The position numbers and the translations under genes were made by a program. Below are positions 53,574 to 63,776 of a DNA stretch of 64,000 nucleotides, in pieces (within the stretch, counting starts at the first letter, position 1; the number at the start of each line of letters is the position of its first letter). A model generated the notes under the pieces. It searched no databases. It had not been told where the DNA came from and saw nothing but the letters and a program-made list of their open reading frames with translations. The stretch is from Winogradskyella ludwigii (GTDB taxonomy: Bacteria; Bacteroidota; Bacteroidia; Flavobacteriales; Flavobacteriaceae), in contig NZ_JABFDF010000001.1 of assembly GCF_013403985.1 (NCBI RefSeq), forward strand, positions 682,001 to 746,000. The letters run 5' to 3'.

Positions 53574-55697
53574 TTATTCCTTCTCTTTTATACTTATTGC
53601 AAACCCTCCTCCTTCAGCGAGTTTAACACTTAAGTTAGAAGTGCTATTAATTTCAGTTTTTTCTATGTCTATAGCTAATGGATTATTGTCCCAATGTGCA
53701 TTTTCTCCATCTTTATAAATGATTGCTTCATAGGTTTTATTGTCGTTTAAAAAGCTAAAATCTAAATCTACGATTCTAGAATTCTCATCCGTTATACCTC
53801 CAACAAACCAATTACCAGTTCCCCTTTCTTTTCTTGCAATGGTGACATAATCGCCAACAACCCCATTTAAGACTTTAGTAGTTTCCCAATCTACACCAAC
53901 ATCTTTAATGAATTGTAAAGGCTCAGGGTTGGCCTCATAATGTTCTACCAAATCTGCAGCCATTTGTACAGGACTATAAATAACAACATACAAAGCGAGC
54001 TGTTGAGCTATTGTAGTATTGACTTGATTATCTTTTTTATATTCATCGAATTTAATATTGAAAATTCCTGGTGTAAAATCTATTGGTCCAGATAGCATTC
54101 TAGTAAACGCAACGATAGGTAGATGTTCAGGTGGATTTCCACCATCACTAGACCACGCATTAAATTCTTGGCCACGCAAACCTTCTCTTGAAATTATGTT
54201 TGGATACGTTCTACGTAAACCCGTTGCTTTTATGGGCTCGTGCGCATTTACTGCAACCTGATATTTAGCTGCTTTTATAGCTGCATTATTATATTGGTTC
54301 ACCATATATTGTCCATGATGGTATTCCCCTTTGGGTAAAATTTTACCAACGTATCCAGATTTCACCGTATGCATTCCATATTTCTGCATCAGCGCATAAG
54401 CGGTGTCTTGCTGTTTTTCGTAAGTTTCTGTTGCAGCAGACGTTTCATGATGCATTATAATATCAACCCCTTTCTCTTTTCCGTAACGTACAACTTCATC
54501 AATATCGTAATCTGGATACGGTGTTACAAAATCGAAAACTCCTTCTCTATCTTCAAAACCAATCCAGTGTTCCCAACCCGTATTCCAGCCTTCAACTAAA
54601 ACACCTCCAATATTATTTTTAGCCGAAAAATCTATAAAACGTTTTACATTTTCTGTGTTAGCTCCGTGATTTCCATGTGCATCACCAGCATCTGTCCAAG
54701 TACTCATGTTTTGTGTCATTCCATAATCCCAAGAGGATTTTCCTAAATGCATTTCCCACCAAACACCAGTATATTTCATAGGTTTAAACCATGATACATC
54801 GCCCAATTTATTTGGTTCATTCAAATTCACGATAAGATTAGATTCTATTAAATCTGGTGCATTATCTGTTATCTGAATAGTTCTCCATGGTGTATTAAAC
54901 GGCATGGTTCGTTTTACTTTGTAATCTGTATTTTCTGAACCTACCAAATTACTTTTAAGATTAAGGTTTTCGGTGTCTACTTTTAAAGTCATACCTGAAT
55001 AATCGACCAAAGCAGCTTCATGAAAACTTAAATGCGTTCCACCTTTCCCAACCATAGTTACTGGTGTATTTACAGCATTTTCTGGAATATAAGTTTGCGC
55101 TAAGTTTTTATGATCAGCATATTGCAAGGCATCAACTTCCGATAAGTTTGTAGTATTATACAAATGCTCATAAATATCCCAATCTCCAGGAATCCAAAAC
55201 GTTTTATAATCTTCTGTAAGGTTAAATTCTGTGTTTTCTTCTGTAATAAAGACATCTCCTTTTAATCGCGCTTGCTCCGGAAATTCATATCGAAATCCAA
55301 TACCATCGTCATAAACCTTAAACACAATATTTAAAAAGCGTTCAGGTGTTGTTTTTTCTTGTAGTTCAACTTTTAATTCCTTGTAATTATTTTCAACATC
55401 CAATTGTTCTCCCCAAGGCATTTGCCAAGTCTCACTAAACGAACTAGTAGTCGTGTTTTTAATAATGAAATTCTTATTAAAAGAAGGCGCATCTTTAAAT
55501 TCAAATCCTAAATAAGACGTGTCAACAACCGTTTTATTATTGAATTTAACTAAGTAAAACGGACGACCTTCGTTATTTATATTGAAATCTATAGTCACTT
55601 TTTCATTTGGTGACGTAATTTCCTTAGTTTGTTTTTTTTCTGAATTGCATGAGAATATTGCTAATGCAATAACGAAAACTAATGTATATGCTTTCAT
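53574..55697 (-). CDS. GH97 glycoside hydrolase (SusB-like alpha-glucosidase), lipoprotein
   Basis: 707 residues; signal ending FSC (Cys17). The N-terminal beta-sandwich (30-270) is followed by a TIM barrel with KPMKYTGVWWEMHLG, VEGWNTGWEHWIGF, IIMHHETSAA (His/Glu Ca-site region), VNAHEPIKATGLRRTYPN and SREGLRGQEFNAW, the Glu-rich set of inverting alpha-glucosidase members. It trims oligosaccharides from starch in the periplasm or at the surface. It follows the GH13 gene on the same strand by 60 bases with a repeat in between. Confidence 0.93.
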   Translation of the reverse strand: MKAYTLVFVIALAIFSCNSEKKQTKEITSPNEKVTIDFNINNEGRPFYLVKFNNKTVVDTSYLGFEFKDAPSFNKNFIIKNTTTSSFSETWQMPWGEQLDVENNYKELKVELQEKTTPERFLNIVFKVYDDGIGFRYEFPEQARLKGDVFITEENTEFNLTEDYKTFWIPGDWDIYEHLYNTTNLSEVDALQYADHKNLAQTYIPENAVNTPVTMVGKGGTHLSFHEAALVDYSGMTLKVDTENLNLKSNLVGSENTDYKVKRTMPFNTPWRTIQITDNAPDLIESNLIVNLNEPNKLGDVSWFKPMKYTGVWWEMHLGKSSWDYGMTQNMSTWTDAGDAHGNHGANTENVKRFIDFSAKNNIGGVLVEGWNTGWEHWIGFEDREGVFDFVTPYPDYDIDEVVRYGKEKGVDIIMHHETSAATETYEKQQDTAYALMQKYGMHTVKSGYVGKILPKGEYHHGQYMVNQYNNAAIKAAKYQVAVNAHEPIKATGLRRTYPNIISREGLRGQEFNAWSSDGGNPPEHLPIVAFTRMLSGPIDFTPGIFNIKFDEYKKDNQVNTTIAQQLALYVVIYSPVQMAADLVEHYEANPEPLQFIKDVGVDWETTKVLNGVVGDYVTIARKERGTGNWFVGGITDENSRIVDLDFSFLNDNKTYEAIIYKDGENAHWDNNPLAIDIEKTEINSTSNLSVKLAEGGGFAISIKEKE

Positions 55698-55718
55698 ATT
55701 ATAAATTGTATTTAAATC

Positions 55719-55750
55719 CTGTCAGGTTTTAGAAATCTTACAAGTCAGGT
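55719..55750. repeat. Degenerate intergenic inverted repeat (CCTGTCAGG type)
   Basis: CCTGTCAGGTTTTAG and ACAAGTCAGG flank an A/T-rich centre between GH97 and GH13. It looks like a worn copy of a family of short palindromes seen between genes in this group. A related copy is at 63689-63715. Confidence 0.4.
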
Positions 55751-55757
55751 TTATAGA

Positions 55758-57443
55758 TTATTTTCTTTCCAATAGAACCACTTCAAACTCTGTATCTAAA
55801 GTGATTTTTCCATTTTCAACAGTTGCTGTTTGTCCAGAATAAGCATCACGTAGCATGACTCTTTCTTCATATACTTTAGAAACATCAATCACTTTCACTC
55901 CTTTTTCAAGTTTTAAACCAATAACCACTAAATCTTTAAAATCTCCTTTTTGATAGCTTCTGTAGAAATAATAAGGTTGTTCTGTTATCATTTGATGTTT
56001 CCCTGCACCAACTGCAGGATGCTTAGCTCTGAATTGCCCTAATTTCTGCCAATGCGTTAAGACTTCTTTTGTTCGTTTTCTACTGGCAATAGAATCCCAA
56101 TTCATCATTGAACGTAATGTTGCGTCTCCTTCAGTACCTGGAATTATAAGTGCTCTAGAAGATTCATCACCATAATAAACTTGAGAGGTTCCTGGTGATA
56201 ACAATAATTTATTAGCTGTTTCAAAAGGTTTTTTTCTTTGGGCATCAAATGGTCTCCCATCGTCATGCGACGTTAAATAATTCAAGGTTCCAAAACCTTT
56301 TAATTTGCTATGTAAAACTTCATCATAATAAGCAAATAAGTCTTCGTAATCTTTATCTTTTGAATTGTATTTAAATTCAAAATTAATAAGGCTTTGAAAA
56401 CTCAATGGATTGAAATAATTAACTTTACGATCTCCAAAATCAAATTCCTGACCTGAACTTACTCCGTAATTATAGACTTCACCAACGAGATAAAAATTGT
56501 TATCATCTAAAACCTTTTCTGGATTAGTCTTTTTATATTCTGAAAACGCATAATCACATTCTGCTCTAAACTCTTCCCAAACGAATTCTTCTGTATGTTT
56601 TACCGTATCTGCTCTATAACCATCGACTCCAAATTCTGTAATATAATCCGTTAACCATTTTATAATATAAAAACGTGGTGCTCTTGGGTGACCTGTGCGT
56701 TCAAAGAATTCATCAAGTTCCTTTACTTCTTGCTCATAACGTCCTTCCGTTTTCCATTTTTCAACCAATTGAGGAGGCAACTCCGTATTGGTATTACTTT
56801 CGGTTCTGATATCCGGAAGGTTTGCAACTAATGTACAGCTTATGGTGTTTTCATAACTATCATAAGTACATTGTGGATCTGTACGTACCCATTCATCTGG
56901 CCAAACTGGATCTTTTTCAGTTACAGGACCTGTATGATTAATTACAGCATCTAAGACAATACGAATACCTTTAGCATGTGCTTCTTTTACCAACTCGTGT
57001 AAATCTTCTTTGGTACCAAAATTTGGGTCAATTTTAGTCCAATCTTTTGCCCAATATCCATGGAACCCATAAGACACACCAGTACCTTCATCTGTACCTC
57101 CGTGTATTTGCTCTACTATTGGTGTCATCCAAATGGCATTAATACCTAAATCTGTAAAATAGCCCTCTTTTACTTTTTGAGTAATCCCTTTTATATCTCC
57201 ACCTTTAAAACCACGCAGTTTTCCGGTTTCTCTAGTTCTATTAAAATTGACATCATTGGACGTGTCTCCATTATTAAAACGATCTGTTAACAAGAAATAG
57301 AGGTTAGCTCCTTCCCAAACAAATGGTGTTTTTACTGCTGAAGATGCCTCAACAACATCAGTTTTATTTTTTTCTGAACTTGGTTTATTTTCACAATTAA
57401 AAATCATAAAACTCACACAAATTAATAGGATTACTTTTTTCAT
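55758..57443 (-). CDS. GH13 alpha-amylase family lipoprotein (third GH13 of the locus)
   Basis: 561 residues when started at ATG 57443. A longer frame to 57518 adds 25 residues that overlap the upstream gene, while ATG 57443 gives a proper lipoprotein signal (MKKVILLICVSFMIFNC) 4 bases after that gene's stop. GH13 regions: DAVINHTG, GYRADTVKHT (nucleophile Asp), YLVGEVYNYG (acid/base Glu) and LTSHDDGRP (third acid). Secreted and lipid-anchored; it acts on alpha-1,4-glucans or maltodextrin. Confidence 0.93.
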   Translation of the reverse strand: MKKVILLICVSFMIFNCENKPSSEKNKTDVVEASSAVKTPFVWEGANLYFLLTDRFNNGDTSNDVNFNRTRETGKLRGFKGGDIKGITQKVKEGYFTDLGINAIWMTPIVEQIHGGTDEGTGVSYGFHGYWAKDWTKIDPNFGTKEDLHELVKEAHAKGIRIVLDAVINHTGPVTEKDPVWPDEWVRTDPQCTYDSYENTISCTLVANLPDIRTESNTNTELPPQLVEKWKTEGRYEQEVKELDEFFERTGHPRAPRFYIIKWLTDYITEFGVDGYRADTVKHTEEFVWEEFRAECDYAFSEYKKTNPEKVLDDNNFYLVGEVYNYGVSSGQEFDFGDRKVNYFNPLSFQSLINFEFKYNSKDKDYEDLFAYYDEVLHSKLKGFGTLNYLTSHDDGRPFDAQRKKPFETANKLLLSPGTSQVYYGDESSRALIIPGTEGDATLRSMMNWDSIASRKRTKEVLTHWQKLGQFRAKHPAVGAGKHQMITEQPYYFYRSYQKGDFKDLVVIGLKLEKGVKVIDVSKVYEERVMLRDAYSGQTATVENGKITLDTEFEVVLLERK

Positions 57444-57447
57444 ATGA

Positions 57448-59328
57448 TTATCTGATTTTAAGAATAAAAGATTCCAAAGGTTTAATATCAATTCTAACTT
57501 CTGCTTTGCCGTTTTCAACCTTTAACGTTGAAGAATATGTATTATAAAGTTGATCTGTAATTTCATAACTACCATCTTTCAATTCTAATGTTTTAACCAA
57601 ATCTTCGGGCAATTGCAGTTCGAAACCATAGGTGTTTTCTGCGTTAAAATTTGAAATTATAATTAATTGTTCATCATCACTCCAGCGTACAAACGATAAT
57701 ACTTTATCATTATACCATTCTGTATGTTGATGATTATAAGCATGGATATCTTGATAATTACTCATTAAAGCTGAACTGTTAATTGTAAAATTCAACAGTC
57801 TTTTATAAAAATCACGAAGCTCTTTTTCCTCATTTGTAGATTGTCCACCATCAAACTTTTTATCGTTTACCCAACGTACTTGACTTGGCACACTTCCATA
57901 ATCGAAAATCGAAGTTCTAGTTGGATCACCAAAACCTAAATCCTCAGCTCCTGATTCACCGAATTCTTGACCAAAATAAATCATAGTTGGTGCTGTAGAT
58001 GATGTTGCAGAAACTACCATTGCAGGTTTTCCTTTTAAAGCGTTACCTGCAAAATCTGGACTCGCAATACGTTGCTCATCATGATTTTCTAAAAAGTGAA
58101 GCATGTTATGCTCAATATCATCTAAATCACTAAGAATTGGAGGAATATTATCTGTACTTCCATGACCTTGCATAACGTGTTTTAGTGTATCATACAACTG
58201 TACTTTATCATACAAATAATCCATTTTTCCTTTTCGGATATAATCTCTGTATAAACTCGGATTGTACACTTCAGCTAATAAAAAAGCATCCGGATTTTTC
58301 ATTTTAATATGCGAATTCATATAACTCCAAAACTCAACAGGCACCATTTCTGCCATATCGTAACGGAAACCATCCACACCTTTTGCCGTCCAATACAATG
58401 CAATATCCTTGAATTTTTTCCATGAACTTGGTACGGTTTTATCACTCCAAAATTCGAAATGTTTTTTGTAATCTTCATTATCAAAACCTTCTGGAAGCTC
58501 ATCAAAATCTTTTTTACCTTCAGGACTAATTCCGTAATTTACTTTTACAGTTTCGTACCAATCGTTAACGTCTGGTTGCGATGCTCTTGAGCCATTGCCT
58601 GTCCATTTTGCAGGGATTTCTTCAAACTTACTATCTGCTAAATCTGTTTTTTCGCCTCCTAAAGGTTGGTAACCATGTTTCCATTCTGGTACTTTAAATG
58701 CTTCCCCTGGATTATAATAAAAGTTATTATTAACGTCGTAGGTTTTTGTTTTATCATCTTCTGCTCCGAAATCTGAAGCACCTTCTGGGTTAGATAAACT
58801 TTGATAATTACGTGCCACGTGATTTGGCACAATGTCTATAATAACTTCTAATCCTGCTTTGTGAGAACGCTCAATTAAAGCTTCAAATTCTTCTAATCGG
58901 TTTTCAACATTTACAGCTAAATCTGGATTCACATTATAATAATCCTTCACAGCATAAGGAGAACCTGCACGACCTTTTACAATATCTGGATCATCATTAG
59001 AAATTCCATATTTGGTATAATCTGTAATTACATCGTGATGTGGCACTCCTGTATACCAAATATGCGTTACGCCTAAGTCCTTGATTTCGTTTAAGGCTTT
59101 ATCTGTGAAATCATTGAATTTACCAACACCGTTTTCCTCCAAAGTTCCCCAAGGTTTGTTGGCGGTATTGGTGTTTCCGAATAAACGTGTAAAAACCTGA
59201 TATACGACTTCTTTTTTCTTCATTTCTGATTTCATTAATTCTGGGTTCACAGCTTCTTTTGGTTCGTTTTTGCAACCCATGAACAAGGTAAAAACGAGTA
59301 TAATACTAGCTTGAAATTTGGTGTTCAT
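57448..59328 (-). CDS. GH13 alpha-amylase family lipoprotein (second GH13 of the locus)
   Basis: 626 residues; lipoprotein signal ending MGC (Cys19). GH13 conserved regions I-IV are present: DIVPNHVAR, GFRYDMAEMVP (nucleophile Asp), FLLAEVYNP (acid/base Glu) and FLENHDEQR. The N-terminus has VYQVFTRLFGN and HIWYTGVPHHDV, the usual barrel start. Stop is 4 bases from the start of the next gene and its start is 9 bases from the GH31 stop, so all belong to one transcript. Specificity between alpha-amylase and debranching or transglycosylating type is not decided by these motifs. Confidence 0.92.
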   Translation of the reverse strand: MNTKFQASIILVFTLFMGCKNEPKEAVNPELMKSEMKKKEVVYQVFTRLFGNTNTANKPWGTLEENGVGKFNDFTDKALNEIKDLGVTHIWYTGVPHHDVITDYTKYGISNDDPDIVKGRAGSPYAVKDYYNVNPDLAVNVENRLEEFEALIERSHKAGLEVIIDIVPNHVARNYQSLSNPEGASDFGAEDDKTKTYDVNNNFYYNPGEAFKVPEWKHGYQPLGGEKTDLADSKFEEIPAKWTGNGSRASQPDVNDWYETVKVNYGISPEGKKDFDELPEGFDNEDYKKHFEFWSDKTVPSSWKKFKDIALYWTAKGVDGFRYDMAEMVPVEFWSYMNSHIKMKNPDAFLLAEVYNPSLYRDYIRKGKMDYLYDKVQLYDTLKHVMQGHGSTDNIPPILSDLDDIEHNMLHFLENHDEQRIASPDFAGNALKGKPAMVVSATSSTAPTMIYFGQEFGESGAEDLGFGDPTRTSIFDYGSVPSQVRWVNDKKFDGGQSTNEEKELRDFYKRLLNFTINSSALMSNYQDIHAYNHQHTEWYNDKVLSFVRWSDDEQLIIISNFNAENTYGFELQLPEDLVKTLELKDGSYEITDQLYNTYSSTLKVENGKAEVRIDIKPLESFILKIR

Positions 59329-59337
59329 ATGGCTAAC

Positions 59338-61719
59338 TTATTTAATTTTAATTTCTGTTTTAGTTGATATGTTCCATTTGAGAGAAACTCTTAATGTCTT
59401 TGTTTTCGAGTCCCATACTCCATCAACTTTTTCATTCGAAACTTTAATTCGTTTGGGTTGTTTTTGAATATTGTGAATTACTAATTCTATATTTTTAGTT
59501 TGAGATGTATAATTTGAACCAATTTCTGCATCAAATCTAATTTTTAACCAAACTCCTTTTTTCTCTGCTTCAAACTCTAAAAGTTCATAGCTACCTTTTT
59601 CAAGGGCATTAGCTGTTACACCATCATCATTGTAAAACTCTCTTTTACTTTCTAGAACCGTTACATCATTATAATAATGTAATGTCATGGAATTGCTATC
59701 GTACTCTGACGTTGAACTTACCAAATTTGCCATTGGAATAAAAGCACCTGCTCTCACGAAAGTTGGGATACTATTTTCTTTTAAATCATAACCAGCAATA
59801 CTTCCTCCTTTATGGATTTTATCCGTATAAAAATCGAACCAATTAGCTGTTTCAGGAAAATAAATCACTTGATTTTTTGCCTTCGCATAAGTTACAGGTG
59901 ATACTAAAAAGTCTTGTCCCCAAAGATAAGTACTATCGTCAGTTAAAAGAATTTCTTTAGAATCTTCAAAAAATAATGGGCGCATTAAAGGTGTACCATA
60001 TTTATGATTTTCATAAACCAAGTTATAGTTATATGGCAATAATTTGTATCGTAATTCAATCGCTTCTTTAGCTAAAGCCTTTGCTTTTTCACTTCTAAAT
60101 ACAGGTTCACTTGGTACATCTTCTTGGGCATGTGGTCTAAAAATAGGATTAAACACTCCATATTGTAACCAACGCGCATAAAGTTCGTCATCTAAATTTG
60201 CACCTGCAAATCCGCCTAAATCAGAATGCATATAGGCTAAACCTTGCATTCCCATTTGTAGAGCAATTTCTGGCTGACTTTGTAATCCTCCCCATGTTCT
60301 GTTTACATCTCCAGACCATGGAATCATTCCGTAGCGTTGCGAACCAGAATAACCTGCTCGCATTAGAATGAATGGTCTTGTATTTGGAAAATCGCGTTTG
60401 TAACCATCGTAGATTAACCGTGCCCAATCGTGTCCGTAAATATTATGAACTTCATCTGCGCTTCCTGTATGATGTTGTACCCAACTTGGATGTACTTCTG
60501 GCTCTCCTAAATCTCCCCAAAATCCTGCAACTCCTTTGTTTGCTAAATCTTTATATATATCCCAAAACCACTCTTCTGCTTCAGGTTTGTAGATATCTAT
60601 AAGTCCCGTGTTACCAAAGTAGAAATCATATTTGGCAGGATTTCCAATAGAGTCTTTGGCTAAAATATCTTTTTCAACGGCTTCATCCCATTTTTTAGAT
60701 GTGCTTAAAATAAAAGGTTCTGTTATCGTAATTGTTTTTACTCCTTTATTATTCAGACGTTTTACCATACCTTCAAAATCAGGAAAGGAATCTCTAAAAA
60801 CTTCAAGATTTCCCATAGTACCTTTTAGATCTTTCCCGAACCAATATAAATCGAGAATTATAGCATCTACAGGAATTTCCTCTTCTTTAAATTTACTAAT
60901 AGTCATTTCAACTTCTTCCTGAGAATGGTACCCAAAACGGCTTGAAAAATTCCCTAAAGCCCAACGTGGTAACATGGGTTGTTTCCCTGTTAAGTCCGTA
61001 TAATTATCTGTAATGTCATACCAAGAATCGCCAACGATAACTTGATACGTTTTACGACCAGAAATGGTTTCGTATCTCAAGGTATTATCTCCTTTGCTAT
61101 CTAAGTCTAAAAAGCCGATTGGTGCGTTATCGAAGTGAATCATATAGTTGTTAGACGACAATACAATTGGTAATGTAAAGTTCATTAACTCACTATGCGT
61201 TTCGTAACCATAATGCGCTCTGTTATAAAGTTGCAAACGGTTTCCTCTACGATTCATCCCTAAAGCTCTTGCTCCTCCACCATATAAAACTTCATCCTTT
61301 GTTAGATTGAATTCTATAGTTTCTAAACTATCGTTTTTAACGTAACCTGTTTTTTCTGAAACAATAAAATTGTTCTTATAATAATATGAAATTTGAAATG
61401 GTGATTTCGTTATAGTAACATACAAACCATTGGTTTTTAAAACTACATCATTTCCTCTGTCTGTAATTTCAAAACGGGAATTTTGAGGTTTTGCAACAAC
61501 AGCATGAGATTGCGATTGTAAAGATTCTCCATTAGGCACAAATGTAGTTTCAATCATTTCTGAAGAAAATGGTTTAATGATGTAGTAACCATCATTAACT
61601 TCAACCTTAAAATCTAAACCTTGTTTTACTACACTTTTAAAAACACGATTGGTATTTTGTGCATTAATGCATACAAATGAAACCAGTGCTAGGATATAAA
61701 ATATTACCTTTTTCATCAT
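59338..61719 (-). CDS. GH31 alpha-glucosidase, exported
   Basis: 793 residues with a signal peptide (ending CINAQ near 21), N-terminal beta-sandwich (25-245) and a TIM barrel from 250. Catalytic nucleophile region GFWGDLGEPEVHP with Asp403; the second signature is DVNRTWGGLQSQ and IFRPHAQEDVP. C-terminal beta domains from about 650. It cuts alpha-linked glucose from the non-reducing end. Its ATG shares one base with the stop of the upstream GH13 gene (TAATG), so translation is coupled. Confidence 0.93.
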   Translation of the reverse strand: MMKKVIFYILALVSFVCINAQNTNRVFKSVVKQGLDFKVEVNDGYYIIKPFSSEMIETTFVPNGESLQSQSHAVVAKPQNSRFEITDRGNDVVLKTNGLYVTITKSPFQISYYYKNNFIVSEKTGYVKNDSLETIEFNLTKDEVLYGGGARALGMNRRGNRLQLYNRAHYGYETHSELMNFTLPIVLSSNNYMIHFDNAPIGFLDLDSKGDNTLRYETISGRKTYQVIVGDSWYDITDNYTDLTGKQPMLPRWALGNFSSRFGYHSQEEVEMTISKFKEEEIPVDAIILDLYWFGKDLKGTMGNLEVFRDSFPDFEGMVKRLNNKGVKTITITEPFILSTSKKWDEAVEKDILAKDSIGNPAKYDFYFGNTGLIDIYKPEAEEWFWDIYKDLANKGVAGFWGDLGEPEVHPSWVQHHTGSADEVHNIYGHDWARLIYDGYKRDFPNTRPFILMRAGYSGSQRYGMIPWSGDVNRTWGGLQSQPEIALQMGMQGLAYMHSDLGGFAGANLDDELYARWLQYGVFNPIFRPHAQEDVPSEPVFRSEKAKALAKEAIELRYKLLPYNYNLVYENHKYGTPLMRPLFFEDSKEILLTDDSTYLWGQDFLVSPVTYAKAKNQVIYFPETANWFDFYTDKIHKGGSIAGYDLKENSIPTFVRAGAFIPMANLVSSTSEYDSNSMTLHYYNDVTVLESKREFYNDDGVTANALEKGSYELLEFEAEKKGVWLKIRFDAEIGSNYTSQTKNIELVIHNIQKQPKRIKVSNEKVDGVWDSKTKTLRVSLKWNISTKTEIKIK

Positions 61720-63662
61720 TATAGTTTTGTTGTAAGTATGGTAACTCCTTTAGATTTCAATTCCAAATTATCTCCCCAAATCATAGTTTCTCCTGAAATA
61801 ACATTCTTAAGGGTTTTACCTTTTAATCCCATTTCTGTATAATTATTTAAATCTATTTCAATTGGTTCGTCATTCTTATTAAGAATATGCACAACGGTTT
61901 CATCTCCTTTGGTACGCGATAAAAAGTAGGTTCCAGATAATGGTGCATAATGCATAGTTTTACCATTATGAATGGCTTCACTTGTTTTTCTGTAATTCAA
62001 TATTTTTTTTAGGAAGATTTGCATATCCTTTTGTGAATCTGTTAATCCTTCTCCTGTAAATGCATTTACAGAATCCCCTTGCCAACCACCTGGGAAATCA
62101 GTACGAATTAATCCATGATCTCCAGGATTATCAAAATCATCCATTAAGATTTCTGTTCCATAATAAATTTGTGGAATTCTAGGCATCATTAATAAATAGC
62201 TTAAGGCCATTTTTGTGTTTACAACATCACCTTTTAGCTGCGTAAAAATGCGACTCATATCATGGTTATCCGGAAATGCCATAATATCTTTTGGCGATGT
62301 ATATGCAAAATCATTCGCTAAACCTTGATACATTTTAACCAATCCGTTATCCCAAGATTCCGCTTCGTTTAAAGCATCAACTATATTTTTCTGCATGGCA
62401 AAATCCATTGATGATTTTAAATTAGAATCATAACCATCTTTATTGACGTGTCCTTCTTGCCAATACGCAATTAATAAAGGATTGTAACTCCATTCTTCAC
62501 CAACGATTGAAAAATTTGGATATTCCGTCATTATAGCTCCTGCCCAATTACTCATAAAATCTTTATCTGAATAAGGATACGTATCTTGTCTGATTCCTCC
62601 TAAACCAAGCATTTCAACCCACCAAATACTATTTTGAATAATGTAATTGGCCATAAACGGATTCCGCTGATTTAAGTCTGGCATACTTGGGACAAACCAG
62701 CCATGAGCCATTTCTAAATAGTCTTTTTTGGAAGCATAAGGATCTTGATTTGTTGTACGTCTATGATTAGACATTTTAGTGGTTTCCCTATTCCAATTCG
62801 TTTTATTTTCTTCGTAATAATCTTGATAATTTACCCAATCTTTAAAAGGTAAATCTTTCATCCACCAATGTTCTAAACCACAGTGATTAGCTACCTGATC
62901 CATTATGAGTTTCATATCACGGTTTCTTAACTCATCTGCTAAAGTTTTATAGTCCGCTAAAGTCCCGAATCTTGGATCCACTTTATAAAAATCTGTCATA
63001 GCATAACCATGATAAGAGCCACTTGGCATATCATTAACTAAAACAGGACAAGGCCAAACTGTTGTAAAGCCCATATCTTCAATATAATCTAAATGTTCTG
63101 TAATTCCCTGGATATCTCCTCCATGCCTAGCATAACCATTAGTTCTATCGATACCTTGTTCTAATAAGCCACCAACCTCATCATTCTCTGGATTTGCATT
63201 AGCAAAACGGTCTGGTGTAATTAAATATATGGCATCAGAACTATCAAAACCAACATATGCTTCTGCAGGATTCTTACGTGATTTTAACTCGTAAGTTTGA
63301 ATTAATTCTGAATCGTCTTCAAGAGTAAATTTAATATTGAATTTCCCCGCTTTTGCAGCTTCTGAAATATCTAAATCTAAGAAGAGGTAATTTGGACTAT
63401 TGGCTTTGTTTACCTTTTCTAAGGTAACTCCGGCGTATGAAATTATTGGTGTGGCATTTCCAATGTTTGGATGCTTTACTAATAATTGTAATTTCTGATT
63501 TTTAAAATCTATCCACCAATTTGGTGGCTCTACACGTTCAATATCATTTCTGATTTCAGTTACCGTTTCTGAAATAGTTTCTTTTTCTTTTGACGTGTCG
63601 TTTTTACATGAAAACACCGTTATAACTATTAAAACTATTAGGATATGTTTTAGTGTTCTCAT
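61719..63662 (-). CDS. GH13 cyclomaltodextrinase/neopullulanase-like lipoprotein (SusA-like)
   Basis: 647 residues; lipoprotein signal ending FSC (Cys19). An N-terminal immunoglobulin-like domain (45-135, PPNWWIDFKNQKLQLLV) is of the cyclomaltodextrinase-N type. The barrel shows IYLITPDRFANANP, MDQVANHCG, GIRQDTYPYSD (nucleophile Asp), SIVGEEWSY (acid/base Glu) and FPDNHDMSR. Acts on maltodextrins, pullulan or cyclodextrins. First gene after the GH65 gene, across a gap with two inverted repeats. Confidence 0.93.
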   Translation of the reverse strand: MRTLKHILIVLIVITVFSCKNDTSKEKETISETVTEIRNDIERVEPPNWWIDFKNQKLQLLVKHPNIGNATPIISYAGVTLEKVNKANSPNYLFLDLDISEAAKAGKFNIKFTLEDDSELIQTYELKSRKNPAEAYVGFDSSDAIYLITPDRFANANPENDEVGGLLEQGIDRTNGYARHGGDIQGITEHLDYIEDMGFTTVWPCPVLVNDMPSGSYHGYAMTDFYKVDPRFGTLADYKTLADELRNRDMKLIMDQVANHCGLEHWWMKDLPFKDWVNYQDYYEENKTNWNRETTKMSNHRRTTNQDPYASKKDYLEMAHGWFVPSMPDLNQRNPFMANYIIQNSIWWVEMLGLGGIRQDTYPYSDKDFMSNWAGAIMTEYPNFSIVGEEWSYNPLLIAYWQEGHVNKDGYDSNLKSSMDFAMQKNIVDALNEAESWDNGLVKMYQGLANDFAYTSPKDIMAFPDNHDMSRIFTQLKGDVVNTKMALSYLLMMPRIPQIYYGTEILMDDFDNPGDHGLIRTDFPGGWQGDSVNAFTGEGLTDSQKDMQIFLKKILNYRKTSEAIHNGKTMHYAPLSGTYFLSRTKGDETVVHILNKNDEPIEIDLNNYTEMGLKGKTLKNVISGETMIWGDNLELKSKGVTILTTKL

Positions 63663-63688
63663 TTGTGTGTATGTGTTAAAATCTAATA

Positions 63689-63715
63689 CCTACAGGGTTT
63701 TAGAAACCTTGTAGG
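63689..63715. repeat. Intergenic inverted repeat (CCTACAGGGTTT-TAG-AAACCTTGTAGG)
   Basis: A 12-bp stem, with one G-T mismatch, around a 3-base loop between GH65 and GH13. It resembles the CCTGTCAGG element at 55719-55750. No U-tract follows directly on either strand, so it may be an RNA-stability hairpin or a mobile palindrome rather than a terminator. Confidence 0.55.
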
Positions 63716-63735
63716 ATATTAGGATAAATATATTT

Positions 63736-63769
63736 AGACCTGCTAGATTTGAAAAAAACCATTAGGTCT
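63736..63769. repeat. Second intergenic inverted repeat (AGACCT ... AGGTCT)
   Basis: AGACCT at 63736-63741 pairs with AGGTCT at 63764-63769 around an A/T-rich centre, 8 bases from the GH65 stop. With the neighbouring repeat it makes a tandem hairpin pair in the only large gap of this operon. Confidence 0.4.
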
Positions 63770-63776
63770 TATTTAA

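Noticed and set aside
57444..57518. 25-residue N-terminal extension of the third GH13 enzyme
   Set aside because: It overlaps the upstream gene and hides a good lipoprotein signal that begins at ATG 57443.
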